From positions 19,484 to 83,483 of the IMG/VR virus record IMGVR_UViG_3300013104_000004: DNA of 64,000 bases. One strand, written 5' to 3'. The number at the start of each line of letters is the position of its first letter. The stretch's first letter is position 1. The translations under genes were made by a program, and so were the position numbers. The notes beneath the pieces are model-generated. The model worked only from the letters and a program-made list of their open reading frames with translations, ran no database searches and had not been told where the DNA came from. This document shows, piece after piece, positions 14,677-20,974 of this stretch. This stretch comes from a virus.

Positions 14677-15002
14677 GGACTCGACTAGCGATCACCCTTC
14701 CCCTGCTCACCCTGGCCCTCGCGGCCTGTTCGGGCGGCACGCCCGCCGCCGCGCCGACGGCCGCCGCCGACGCGAATGAGGCCGCGTACCTCGCCGCCGC
14801 CAGCGCGTACCCAGACCTGGCCGACCTCAGCGACGACGAGATCCTGAAGCCCGCCTACCTGATCTGCCGGGAGCTCGCCGCCGGCCGTATCGCGAGCGAG
14901 GGCACGCTCACCTGGGCGGCCGGCAATCTCGACGTCACGCCGGTGAACACCGTCGCCGGGCTGAAGGCCACGACGCTCTGCCCCGACTGGTACAAGGGCT
15001 GA
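14673..15002 (+). CDS. Lipoprotein with DUF732-like domain
   Basis: 109 residues. Signal peptide with lipobox: MRTRLAITLPLLTLALAACS, Cys at residue 19. The mature part (AYLAAASAYPDLADLSDDEI ... AYLICRELAAGRI ... LCPDWYKG) has the two conserved Cys and the helical pattern of DUF732 secreted proteins of actinobacteria. Surface-anchored lipoproteins made from a prophage often alter the host surface or exclude other phages; that role is inferred. Followed at once by a strong terminator, so the two-gene unit is self-contained. Confidence 0.75.
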   Translation: MRTRLAITLPLLTLALAACSGGTPAAAPTAAADANEAAYLAAASAYPDLADLSDDEILKPAYLICRELAAGRIASEGTLTWAAGNLDVTPVNTVAGLKATTLCPDWYKG

Positions 15003-15010
15003 GACGAACG

Positions 15011-15042
15011 AAGGCCCCGCCCGGATGATCGGGCGGGGCCTT
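15011..15042 (+). terminator. Strong terminator after lipoprotein gene
   Basis: AAGGCCCCGCCCG (15011-15023) pairs with CGGGCGGGGCCTT (15030-15042), a 13-bp stem with a six-base loop. Symmetrical, so it can end both the rightward 14437-15002 unit and the leftward unit ending at 15053. Confidence 0.85.
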
Positions 15043-15052
15043 CGGCTGGACC

Positions 15053-15175
15053 CTAGCGCGGGCCGTCGGCGCCGCAGGTGGCGCAGGCGTACGCGCTGCC
15101 ACCAGGGCCCCACGCAGGGATGACCCCGCGCCGCGGCGCCCAGCGGTGTCCGAAGATCCGGCAGAGCCAGCTCAT
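15053..15175 (-). CDS. Small zinc-ribbon-like protein
   Basis: 40 residues (MSWLCRIFGHRWAPRRGVIP...) with C5/H10 and CATC near the end, a pattern (CxxxGH...CxxC) common in tiny actinophage proteins. Overlaps the upstream stop. Function unknown. Confidence 0.6.
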   Translation of the reverse strand: MSWLCRIFGHRWAPRRGVIPAWGPGGSAYACATCGADGPR

Positions 15176-15945
15176 GCGCGCGGCGGCCAGGCCCACGAGC
15201 GCGGGTCGCCCTTGCACGAGAACGGCACCGCGTACTCGCGGTAGTCGCCGCCGAGCCCGTGCACGAGCAGGTCGACCGTGGTGTCGTCCGGCAACTCCGC
15301 GACGAGGCTGGCCGGGCGCGAGGAGCCCGAGACCGAGCCGGCGTGGTGCTTCGGGTTCGCGCACCGGCACTGCGCCTTCACCGTCGGCAGCGCCTTCGCC
15401 CCGATGGGCGCCAGCAGGTCCAGCATCGCCTGGCCCTGGCCGGCGACGTCGACGTACAGCCCCAGCCCGCGCAGCGCCGGGTCACCGCCGCCGACAATGA
15501 GCTGGACGATCGAGTCTGCCGCGTCGACGAGCTTCAGCTCGTATGACGCCACCGCCCGGCGCTGGCGCTGCTCGCCCTTGCGGACGTGGACGAGGTGCAC
15601 GACGCCGATCCAGGTCTCGACGACGAGGTACTGGCTCGGGAGCTCGGAGCCCCAGCGCTCGATCACCCCGGGGACCGTCGACTGGCGAGTGCGCAGCACC
15701 ACCGCCGGCGAGATCACGCCATCGCCCATCTTCGAGACGTAGTGCACGATCCGGCCCACCGTCGGCGGCAGCGGCGCGCAGTTCTCGAACGGGCACGACG
15801 GGCAGTAGCGGTGCGTGTCGTGGTACTCGGGCGTCGGGCATGCCTGCACGGCCGCCCTTTCCTTCTGCTCACAGCAGCTCATGGCCTGCTCCAGTTCCTG
15901 GTCCTTCGCGAGAACCACTCTCACGATGCCCCCGGGCATCGACAC
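15172..15945 (-). CDS. Conserved-type actinophage protein of unknown function
   Basis: 257 residues if started at 15945; MSCCEQKERAAVQ at residue 22 is an alternative start. Cys-rich N-terminus (CPTPEY...YCPSCPFENC) followed by GRIVHYVSK and LVVETWIGVVHLVHVRKG, reminiscent of a widespread actinophage family that begins GRxVHYVS. Contains CRCANPKHH later. Role unknown. Confidence 0.65.
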   Translation of the reverse strand: MSMPGGIVRVVLAKDQELEQAMSCCEQKERAAVQACPTPEYHDTHRYCPSCPFENCAPLPPTVGRIVHYVSKMGDGVISPAVVLRTRQSTVPGVIERWGSELPSQYLVVETWIGVVHLVHVRKGEQRQRRAVASYELKLVDAADSIVQLIVGGGDPALRGLGLYVDVAGQGQAMLDLLAPIGAKALPTVKAQCRCANPKHHAGSVSGSSRPASLVAELPDDTTVDLLVHGLGGDYREYAVPFSCKGDPRSWAWPPRA

Positions 15946-16045
15946 ATCCCGTCGTCACTGCTGAGCACCTGCGCACAGCGGATTATCGAAAAACGCCGAG
16001 AGTTCCATCGCGGAAGCGGACCTGCCGTGGTGCCTGGCGCGAAAA
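15946..16045. promoter_or_regulatory. Leftward promoter region with motif copy
   Basis: On the minus strand CGATAATCC (-10-like GATAAT, 15982-15987) faces the 15945 gene, and the motif CTGAGCACCTGCGCACAGCG (15961-15980) lies directly downstream of it, where a bound protein would block initiation. No TTGACA-like -35 is obvious. Confidence 0.5.
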
Positions 16046-16073
16046 TCCCCCCCGGTCGGTTAACCGGGGGGGA
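16046..16073 (-). terminator. Terminator of the 16094 gene
   Basis: TCCCCCCCGGT (16046-16056) pairs with ACCGGGGGGGA (16063-16073); on the minus strand the stem is followed by TTTTC. A good intrinsic terminator for the leftward 16094-17230 transcript. Confidence 0.85.
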
Positions 16074-16093
16074 TCGTTCGCTGTGCGGGATCG

Positions 16094-17230
16094 TCAGCGC
16101 GCCATGCGTGCCCGGAGTGCGGCCAGCGTGTCGCGCGCGGCGTCCGCCTTGACGCGCTCCGGCGCCTTGCGGGTGGCGGCGCGACGGGCGCCGGTGCCGT
16201 TGCTCGCAGCCAGCACGTAGGACCCGCCGACAGCGGGACCCGCCAGGCGCTCCGGGCTGACAGTGTGCCCGTGCGAGAGAGACACGCGCCGGAGTGCGTC
16301 CCGCTGTCCGTCGGCGCCGATGCCCTGCCCGGAGCCGAGGCCGCGCGTCATGGCGGTAGCGACAGCGGACCGGTACAGCCCTGAGGTGAGGTGCGGGACC
16401 GGGCGCGCGGCAGGCGGGCAGGGGACCGGACCCGCCAGCACGTGCACGGGCTGATATCCGAGCGCGTACGGGTACCCGTTGCTGTCAGTGAGCTCGGGGG
16501 ACCGGCGCCCGATGGCACGCACCCCCGGGCGCTGTCCGTCCCGCACGGACTGGCGCCACGTGCGGACCATGGCGCGCGCCGGGCGCTCCGCCAGTCCGTC
16601 GCGGTCCCGCTGTCCGCCAGCGCTGACGACGACAGCGCCGCGCCGGATGACGCGGCCTGCGTAGGTGTGCGCCACGGTCCGCACGTCGGCGGGCGCGTCG
16701 TCAGCGGCCAGCACGTCCGCCACGGGCGCGCCGACAGCGGCCAGCGCGACGGCCAGCGCGTCCCGCACGTCCGCCACGGTCCGCGTGTCGTCGGCGCCAG
16801 TGAGCGCCCGTGCGAGGCGCGTCGCGACGACGCGGCCGGACGCGCTCACCACGTCAACGATCGGCGCATGCGTGCCACGGGCAGGTACGTCGTCGCACGT
16901 GCGGCCGTCGCTGTCGCGCGACCCCAGAACGGCCGACAGCACGAGTGCCGTGGTGATATCCGGGCACGCGGCACGGGCGGCGCGGATACCGTCGGCGACA
17001 GCGTCCGCCAGCGTGTGCGGCGCCGCCACGGGCGCGGCGCCCGCCATGGCGTGCAACGTCTCCAACGGGACCGCGATCTCACGCGTACCCGTCGCGTCCC
17101 GCATGGCGCCGGTCACGGCTCCGTGTGCGTCGGGCTCCGCCCGGATGCCAGTCACGGCCGTCAGCGCGGATTCAAGCGCGGCGCCCGTCAGCGTCGCGAT
17201 GTGGTCCCAATCAATCGTCAGCGTGTGCAT
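16094..17230 (-). CDS. Orphan Ala/Thr/Val-rich protein
   Basis: 378 residues, ATG with GGGAGACACA ribosome site. The protein is unusually rich in Ala, Thr, Val, Asp and Arg with no clear domain (ADAVADGIRAARAACPDITT, DVRDALAVALAAVGAPVADV). The DNA uses many GTCC and TCCGC words and looks different in texture from neighbouring genes. Monocistronic: own promoter region upstream, terminator downstream. The central and C-terminal parts (RTWRQSVRDGQRPG, TDSNGYPYALGY) show no known motif. Could be a recent acquisition or a fast-evolving host-interaction protein. Confidence 0.65.
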   Translation of the reverse strand: MHTLTIDWDHIATLTGAALESALTAVTGIRAEPDAHGAVTGAMRDATGTREIAVPLETLHAMAGAAPVAAPHTLADAVADGIRAARAACPDITTALVLSAVLGSRDSDGRTCDDVPARGTHAPIVDVVSASGRVVATRLARALTGADDTRTVADVRDALAVALAAVGAPVADVLAADDAPADVRTVAHTYAGRVIRRGAVVVSAGGQRDRDGLAERPARAMVRTWRQSVRDGQRPGVRAIGRRSPELTDSNGYPYALGYQPVHVLAGPVPCPPAARPVPHLTSGLYRSAVATAMTRGLGSGQGIGADGQRDALRRVSLSHGHTVSPERLAGPAVGGSYVLAASNGTGARRAATRKAPERVKADAARDTLAALRARMAR

Positions 17231-17618
17231 TGTGTCTCCCTAGTCTGGGCGCCCGTGTGGCGCCGCACTCATTCTGTCGGAATGTGCGCGGCGTTGCTTA
17301 ACAGTGAGCGGCGCGATTGTTTGCGCCGCTCGAAAGGCACGCAACGAACCGTGCCACCGACTTGCCTACGAGCTCGAAGCACAAACGAGCGCCCGCCGGC
17401 CTGCCTGCACGCCGGCGCACGCACACACGCTTCAGGGGCTCCAGTGGTGAGTTTTTCGGCCCTGCCAGTAGTGCGCCCGACTTCGGGCGCCGAAACGGTG
17501 CGCCGATTGCTTAGAGATGAGGCACGGTGCACGGCGACGACGACAACGTCGAAACGGTGCGCGAGTTGCTTAGAGATGAGGGCGCCGCACGGTGCGGCGC
17601 ACGACGAGCGGAGACGAC
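17231..17618. promoter_or_regulatory. Structured leader region with three TTGCTT boxes
   Basis: Holds three copies of the box TTGCTT-N3-G[AT]GAG at 17294, 17507 and 17566. Each is followed by a GC-rich hairpin, for example GAGCGGCGC/GCGCCGCTC at 17306-17331. The last two lie in a 59-base tandem repeat that includes an upstream GAAACGGTGCGC. A separate hairpin GCGCCCGA-CT-TCGGGCGC ends at 17490. Likely promoters for the plus-strand genes from 17619. Confidence 0.55.
17507..17580 (+). repeat. Tandem promoter-like repeat (two units, 59 bp period)
   Basis: GAAACGGTGCGCCGATTGC and GAAACGGTGCGCGAGTTGC each run into TTAGAGATGAG. Units start at 17492 and 17551. GAAAC sits about 15 bases before TTGCTT in both, a spacing that would suit -35 and -10 elements of an alternative sigma factor. 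Confidence 0.55.
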
Positions 17619-17771
17619 ATGGACTTCGAGACCTACGAGCGGCGCCTGCGTGCGCTGCACGTCCAGGTGGGACGCGGCTTTCTGACGCCGGATGAGGCGT
17701 TCATGGAGGCACACGAGATCGCCGCCGAGTTCTGGATCCAGGCGATGACGCCGGTGGAGGTGCCCGCATGA
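17619..17771 (+). CDS. Unknown small protein
   Basis: 50 residues (MDFETYERRLRALHVQVGRG...). Contains FLTPDEAFMEAHEIAAEF, an EF-like acidic helix but without a full calcium loop. First gene after the tandem boxes; stop overlaps the next start. Confidence 0.6.
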   Translation: MDFETYERRLRALHVQVGRGFLTPDEAFMEAHEIAAEFWIQAMTPVEVPA

Positions 17772-17899
17772 CGTGGCACCCGCTTGACCTGCCAGCTCAC
17801 CTCCAGCTCCCCGCCGAGGCGCCTCCCGCGCCGCCGGTGACGTTCCACGACGACCCGTGGCAGCACGACCCCGACCGCGCAACGCGGCGCGGGTTCTGA
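17768..17899 (+). CDS. Unknown Pro-rich small protein
   Basis: 43 residues (MTWHPLDLPAHLQLPAEAPP...), Pro/His-rich and probably disordered. Coupled to the gene before by ATGA overlap. No family. Confidence 0.5.
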   Translation: MTWHPLDLPAHLQLPAEAPPAPPVTFHDDPWQHDPDRATRRGF

Positions 17900-17920
17900 G
17901 GCCGCTGCTGACTAGACGCT

Positions 17921-17959
17921 CTGCATGCACACCGACCAGCTCGGGGCGCGTGTTGTCCG
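17921..17959 (+). repeat. Duplicated RNA-like element, copy 1
   Basis: CTGCATGCACACCGACCAGC then TCGGGGCGCGTGTTGTCCG. It shares the word order CTGCAT-CAC-CCGACC-AGCTCGGGG-GTGTTGT-CG with copy 2 at 18555 and is bracketed by GACTAG/CTAGTC, suggesting a folded RNA. Confidence 0.5.
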
Positions 17960-18027
17960 CCTAGTCGGACTGAATGACGCCTGCTAGAGCTCCCGCTCAC
18001 AGCTTCCGGCGCCTTTCTCACCGGAAG

Positions 18028-18042
18028 TTGCTTGTAGGTGAG
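18028..18042 (+). promoter_or_regulatory. TTGCTT box D
   Basis: TTGCTTGTAGGTGAG, preceded by TCTCACCGGAAG, whose CTCACC is complementary to the GGTGAG of the box, and followed by GGCGCCGCG that pairs with CGCGGCGCC 18 bases later. Fourth copy of the box-plus-hairpin unit. Confidence 0.5.
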
Positions 18043-18159
18043 AGGTGGCGCCGCGAAACGTGGGGAAGCGATCCGCGGCGCCATCTTCCAGTCTTCCCGA
18101 AAGAGTCATTCTTCCGGGCGCAATCCGTGAAAATCGACCCCACCGAAAGGAGGTAGGAA

Positions 18160-18210
18160 ATGCCCTTCTTCCAGCACGCCGCCATATTACCGTGGCCGCT
18201 GCACACCTGA
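18160..18210 (+). CDS. 16-residue peptide with near-perfect ribosome site
   Basis: CGAAAGGAGGT precedes ATG by six bases, an almost full anti-16S match and the strongest in the window. It encodes MPFFQHAAILPWPLHT then TGA. With no gene following directly, it may be a leader peptide controlling downstream expression or a small functional peptide. Confidence 0.4.
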   Translation: MPFFQHAAILPWPLHT

Positions 18211-18329
18211 TCGACAGATCCCGCAGCCCCGCGGGGGTGAGTGACAGGAATGTGCCCAGCCGGCCAAAACCAGGCACGACCGAGAAAGCGGCATCCGACT
18301 CAGCCGCACGGACTCGCCGGAGTTCCGGC

Positions 18330-18400
18330 CCATTGGGGAAGGGCGAATCGAACCGGCAACAGTTGACCAGCGCTGTAGACCACCCGTGCATCCCGGCACG
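18330..18400 (-). pseudogene. tRNA-like fragment, probably decayed
   Basis: The minus strand reads GTCTACAGCGCTGGTCAACT then GTTGCCGGTTCGATTC, like the D-stem end, anticodon arm and T-loop of a tRNA, but the T-stem does not pair and the anticodon loop seems shortened. Not a functional tRNA as read; maybe a remnant of a captured gene or chance. Confidence 0.25.
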
Positions 18401-18554
18401 GGCCCAAGGCTGGCACCGGGTAAGCCCCCTGCCGGTCAAGCACCTACAGAGCGGGACGACGTGAGGCCTGCGAGCACCAGTAGCGCTGCTGGTGCTGAGC
18501 CTGGCTGACCTCCTCGTCCGACGCAGAGACCTAGCGAACCAGCACGGCGCTGAC

Positions 18555-18601
18555 GTTCTGCATCCACCCCGACCTTCCGAGCTCGGGGTGGGTGTTGTTC
18601 G
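18555..18601 (+). repeat. Duplicated RNA-like element, copy 2, with hairpin
   Basis: TTCTGCATCCACCCCGACCT then TCCGAGCTCGGGGTGGGTGT. CCACCCCGA pairs with TCGGGGTGG (9 bp). Copy 1 has the same order with compensating differences in the stem, which suggests the fold is kept. Ends 50 bases before the 18651 gene. Confidence 0.5.
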
Positions 18602-18650
18602 GCAGCCCCTGTCCGAACCACCCGAACGACACCTAGAGAGTGAGCACCCC

Positions 18651-18758
18651 ATGCGTGACGACAAGCGCAAGGCCAAGCAGGAGCAGACCCGCCGGAACTT
18701 CGAGCGGACGATGAAGACGAAGCCCTACGTGGGCGCCGCCTCCACCGTCGAGATCTGA
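18651..18758 (+). CDS. Small basic protein
   Basis: 35 residues (MRDDKRKAKQEQTRRNFERT...), highly charged. First gene of the long rightward block. Unknown function. Confidence 0.55.
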   Translation: MRDDKRKAKQEQTRRNFERTMKTKPYVGAASTVEI

Positions 18759-18760
18759 CC

Positions 18761-19009
18761 ATGGTCACCCTCGACAAGTCGCCCGCCATCCTCCAGGTCC
18801 GGGTCGACGTGCCCTTCACCTACACGCTCACCGCCGGTCACTCGATCGTCGAGGCGTTCCTGGACCTGGACGAGTCCGACCAGCGTGCGGTCCTGCGCGG
18901 CGCGGCCATCGCCGTGCTCACCGGGCCGGAGGTTGACCTTCCGGGCCTGCTGGCGAAGATCAACGAGCAGGCCACGTGGGCCCGACTCGGGATCGGCGTG
19001 CCGCGGTGA
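18761..19009 (+). CDS. Unknown small protein
   Basis: 82 residues. LQVRVDVPFTYTLTAGHSIVEAFLDLDE then ADLPGLLAKINEQ-like helical end. No recognised domain; stop overlaps the GTG of the next gene. Confidence 0.65.
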   Translation: MVTLDKSPAILQVRVDVPFTYTLTAGHSIVEAFLDLDESDQRAVLRGAAIAVLTGPEVDLPGLLAKINEQATWARLGIGVPR

Positions 19010-19311
19010 GCGTCAGCCTGGCCAAGCGCCCGGTCATCCAGGGCCTGCTCTGGGTGTGCGACGACTGCCTCTTCGCCCGTGAGGGTGACGGGACCGAGGA
19101 CCCGCACTGCGAGCCCTGGAACCGTGAGCCCGACACGGACGTGACGCTCGGCGTCGCCTACGGCCATGACGGCTGTGAGCACTCGCCCTACGCGGACGAC
19201 TACGACGAGCACTCCGAGTCCTGCGAGATGCACACCTTCTCGTCCCGGTCCTGCGACGGCTGCGGCTGCCACCTGGCCGGCACGCGTCACGCCTACACCT
19301 GGTGGGCGTGA
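19006..19311 (+). CDS. Cys-rich small protein, zinc-binding candidate
   Basis: 101 residues from GTG. Cys/His clusters VCDDCLFAREG, HCEPW, CEHSPY, SCEMH and SCDGCGCHLAG point to one or two zinc sites. Ends RHAYTWWA. Similar Cys-rich proteins occur on actinobacterial plasmids and phages near ardA; function unknown. Confidence 0.65.
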   Translation: MSVSLAKRPVIQGLLWVCDDCLFAREGDGTEDPHCEPWNREPDTDVTLGVAYGHDGCEHSPYADDYDEHSESCEMHTFSSRSCDGCGCHLAGTRHAYTWWA

Positions 19312-19442
19312 TGACCGGGAAGCACGTAGACACGGACCGGCCGCTGATCGTCGTGGACGTCGCCTACCGGGGGTACGTCCTGGAGTGGGCCTGGGGGACG
19401 CGCAAGCGCCCCCCCCACTGGGCGCGGTGTGCCTGTGGCTGA
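19311..19442 (+). CDS. Unknown small protein
   Basis: 43 residues (MTGKHVDTDRPLIVVDVAYR...), ending HWARCACG. A run of eight C sits inside the gene (about 19410), a place where sequencing or polymerase slippage could shift the frame into the 19435 gene. Confidence 0.5.
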   Translation: MTGKHVDTDRPLIVVDVAYRGYVLEWAWGTRKRPPHWARCACG

Positions 19443-19581
19443 CTTCGAGCGCCTGGCTGCCGGTCTGTCGGACTACGACCGCACCACCTTGGAGTACCTG
19501 TTCTTCTCCGGCATCCGCGGTCCTGTTCTGGAACGCGTCGCCGCATCCCTTCGACCTTCGAGAAACGGAACCCCAGCATGA
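19435..19581 (+). CDS. Unknown small protein
   Basis: 48 residues from GTG (VADFERLAAGLSDYDRTTLE...). Helical. Overlaps both neighbours. The C-run upstream raises the possibility that 19311 and 19435 form one product by frameshift. Confidence 0.5.
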   Translation: MADFERLAAGLSDYDRTTLEYLFFSGIRGPVLERVAASLRPSRNGTPA

Positions 19582-19904
19582 GTCACGCCTACCCGGACGG
19601 CTTCATCTACACCGGCACGGTGAGCCACGGAACCCTGCGCTCCGAGGACCTGATCGCCACCTTCCTGCCGATCCTGTGCAACCTCGACCGGAACACGGCC
19701 AATCAGGTCGGTGACGGCGAGCACGACGAGGCGATCATCGAGACCGTGCCGTACCCGCTGCCGGACGAGCTGCTGGAGCCTGCCTCCGAACTGGCCCTGT
19801 GGCTCATCGAGAAGCTGGACGCTGCGGCGCCTGAGGGCTTCTACTTCGGCGCCCACGAGGGCGACGGCTCCGACTTCGGCTTCTGGCCCATCGAGGACGA
19901 CTGA
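19578..19904 (+). CDS. Unknown acidic protein
   Basis: 108 residues (MSHAYPDGFIYTGTVSHGTL...). Strongly acidic, ending DGSDFGFWPIEDD. Family resemblance to small proteins on actinobacterial plasmids, not firm. Coupled by overlaps on both sides. Confidence 0.65.
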   Translation: MSHAYPDGFIYTGTVSHGTLRSEDLIATFLPILCNLDRNTANQVGDGEHDEAIIETVPYPLPDELLEPASELALWLIEKLDAAAPEGFYFGAHEGDGSDFGFWPIEDD

Positions 19905-20263
19905 TGGGCGCCCGCGTCGTCACGAACCACCACATCCGGCGCCTGCGCTCCTGGCAGGACCTTCCGGCCGACGCCCGCCCGGACTTCGACTACGTCGAGG
20001 AGGACGAGCGCTGGTCCGACCGCTTCGTCGAGTACCGCGGCGCCTGGCACGACGTCATGGACGCCCAGGTGCTCGGTGACGGCCGACCTTTCGGATGGCC
20101 GATCGCTCCCGACTCGCCCCTCCAGGGATGGAACGCCGCTGCCAGCGACTCCGCCTGGACCGCGACCATCTTCCGCTGGCCCACCGAGGTGGAGATCTTC
20201 CGCCACGACCTGTACTCCGACCGCGACGGCTACATCATCGTCGGTCGCTACATCTCCGACTGA
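19904..20263 (+). CDS. Unknown acidic protein near ardA
   Basis: 119 residues. LPADARPDFDYVEEDERWSDRFVEYRGAWHDV and SDSAWTATIFRWPTE look like a recurring phage/plasmid family that is often near antirestriction genes. Starts on the TGATG junction. No known activity. Confidence 0.65.
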   Translation: MGARVVTNHHIRRLRSWQDLPADARPDFDYVEEDERWSDRFVEYRGAWHDVMDAQVLGDGRPFGWPIAPDSPLQGWNAAASDSAWTATIFRWPTEVEIFRHDLYSDRDGYIIVGRYISD

Positions 20264-20274
20264 GAGAGGCACGC

Positions 20275-20730
20275 ATGATGCTCACCTTGCGCATCCCGCC
20301 CGGCGCGACGCACGCCTGCTACGGCAAGCTCGTCGACGCCGCCGGCCGCCCGCACGATCTGGACAAGGTCATGGAGTGGGGCACCGCGATCCGCGTGCGG
20401 ATCGAGGGGGACCAGACCTTCGTGGACACCGGCGTCCGGGACCGGACCGTGCCCGACCTGCTGGCCTTCTCGTACCCCGACGGCTCGCATCTTCCAGGGA
20501 CCGACACCGACCTCCAGGACCAGGCCCAGGCCTACGGGTGGGACGGTCTACTGACCGGCTTCACCGGGCAGTACGGCTACGGGGGGCCGTGCATGCACGC
20601 TTCGGAGTTCGTCGGCGGTGGGCTGGCCGACCACATCCTGACCACACCCGGCCTGTATGCCGTGACCGAGATCAGCGAGGACGACGGCGAGCCGGAGTCC
20701 TGGGCGATCGCCTACAAGGCCGCCGAGTGA
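20275..20730 (+). CDS. Unknown protein
   Basis: 151 residues; ATG follows GAGAGGCACGC. LRIPPGATHACYGKLVDAAG and a Gly-rich GLLTGFTGQYGYGGPC segment are the notable features. Acidic end. Family unknown. Confidence 0.65.
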   Translation: MMLTLRIPPGATHACYGKLVDAAGRPHDLDKVMEWGTAIRVRIEGDQTFVDTGVRDRTVPDLLAFSYPDGSHLPGTDTDLQDQAQAYGWDGLLTGFTGQYGYGGPCMHASEFVGGGLADHILTTPGLYAVTEISEDDGEPESWAIAYKAAE

Positions 20731-20849
20731 CCCGCCGCTACCTCGCCATCCGCGCCTGCGTGCGCTTCCTGGTGGGCTTGACCTTCGCGGTCGCCTTCCT
20801 GTTCGTGACCGGCCTGCCGGTCTTCCTGCTCGGAGCCAACCCCTCCTGA
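20727..20849 (+). CDS. Small membrane protein
   Basis: 40 residues from GTG: a basic start (VTRRYLAIRACVR) and one long hydrophobic segment (FLVGLTFAVAFLFVTGLPVF) then LLGANPS. Single-span membrane peptide. Such phage peptides can act in superinfection exclusion or host membrane effects; here unknown. Confidence 0.6.
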   Translation: MTRRYLAIRACVRFLVGLTFAVAFLFVTGLPVFLLGANPS

Positions 20850-20974
20850 GCGATTCCGCCACCGTGAGCACCTGCCCACAGATCCACTGCACCCCGGTCC
20901 GCCCTTCGGCGCCGGGGTTGCTTGTTGATGAGGGCCGCGTTCGCGGCACACGACGTCCCTTGAAAGGGGAGCAC
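20850..20974 (+). promoter_or_regulatory. Leader of ardA: motif copy, hairpin and TTGCTT box E
   Basis: GTGAGCACCTGCCCACAGAT (20863-20882) is one of the best copies of the dispersed motif. Next come CCCGGTCC/GCCGGGG pairing and the box TTGCTTGTTGATGAG (20918-20932), followed by GCCGCG-TT-CGCGGC. This places operator-like and promoter-like signals together in front of ardA. Confidence 0.6.

Larger units (their letters stand above)
17900..18650. promoter_or_regulatory. Structured non-coding region (about 750 bases)
   Basis: Contains, in order: duplicated element copy 1 (17921-17959) enclosed by GACTAG/CTAGTC; TTGCTT box D at 18028 with a GGCGCC stem after it; a 16-codon ORF with a very strong ribosome site (18160); a segment whose complement resembles tRNA (about 18330-18400); a GCACCAG/CTGGTGC hairpin near 18480-18505; and duplicated element copy 2 (18555-18601). 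No long gene is convincing. Confidence 0.55.

Noticed and set aside
16391-17695. A 434-codon plus-strand frame opposite the orphan gene
   Set aside because: The minus orphan has a ribosome site and terminator; the plus frame runs across the box repeats and has no start signal.
18330-18400. Functional tRNA gene
   Set aside because: T-stem pairing fails and the anticodon loop is the wrong size, so it is listed only as a tRNA-like fragment.
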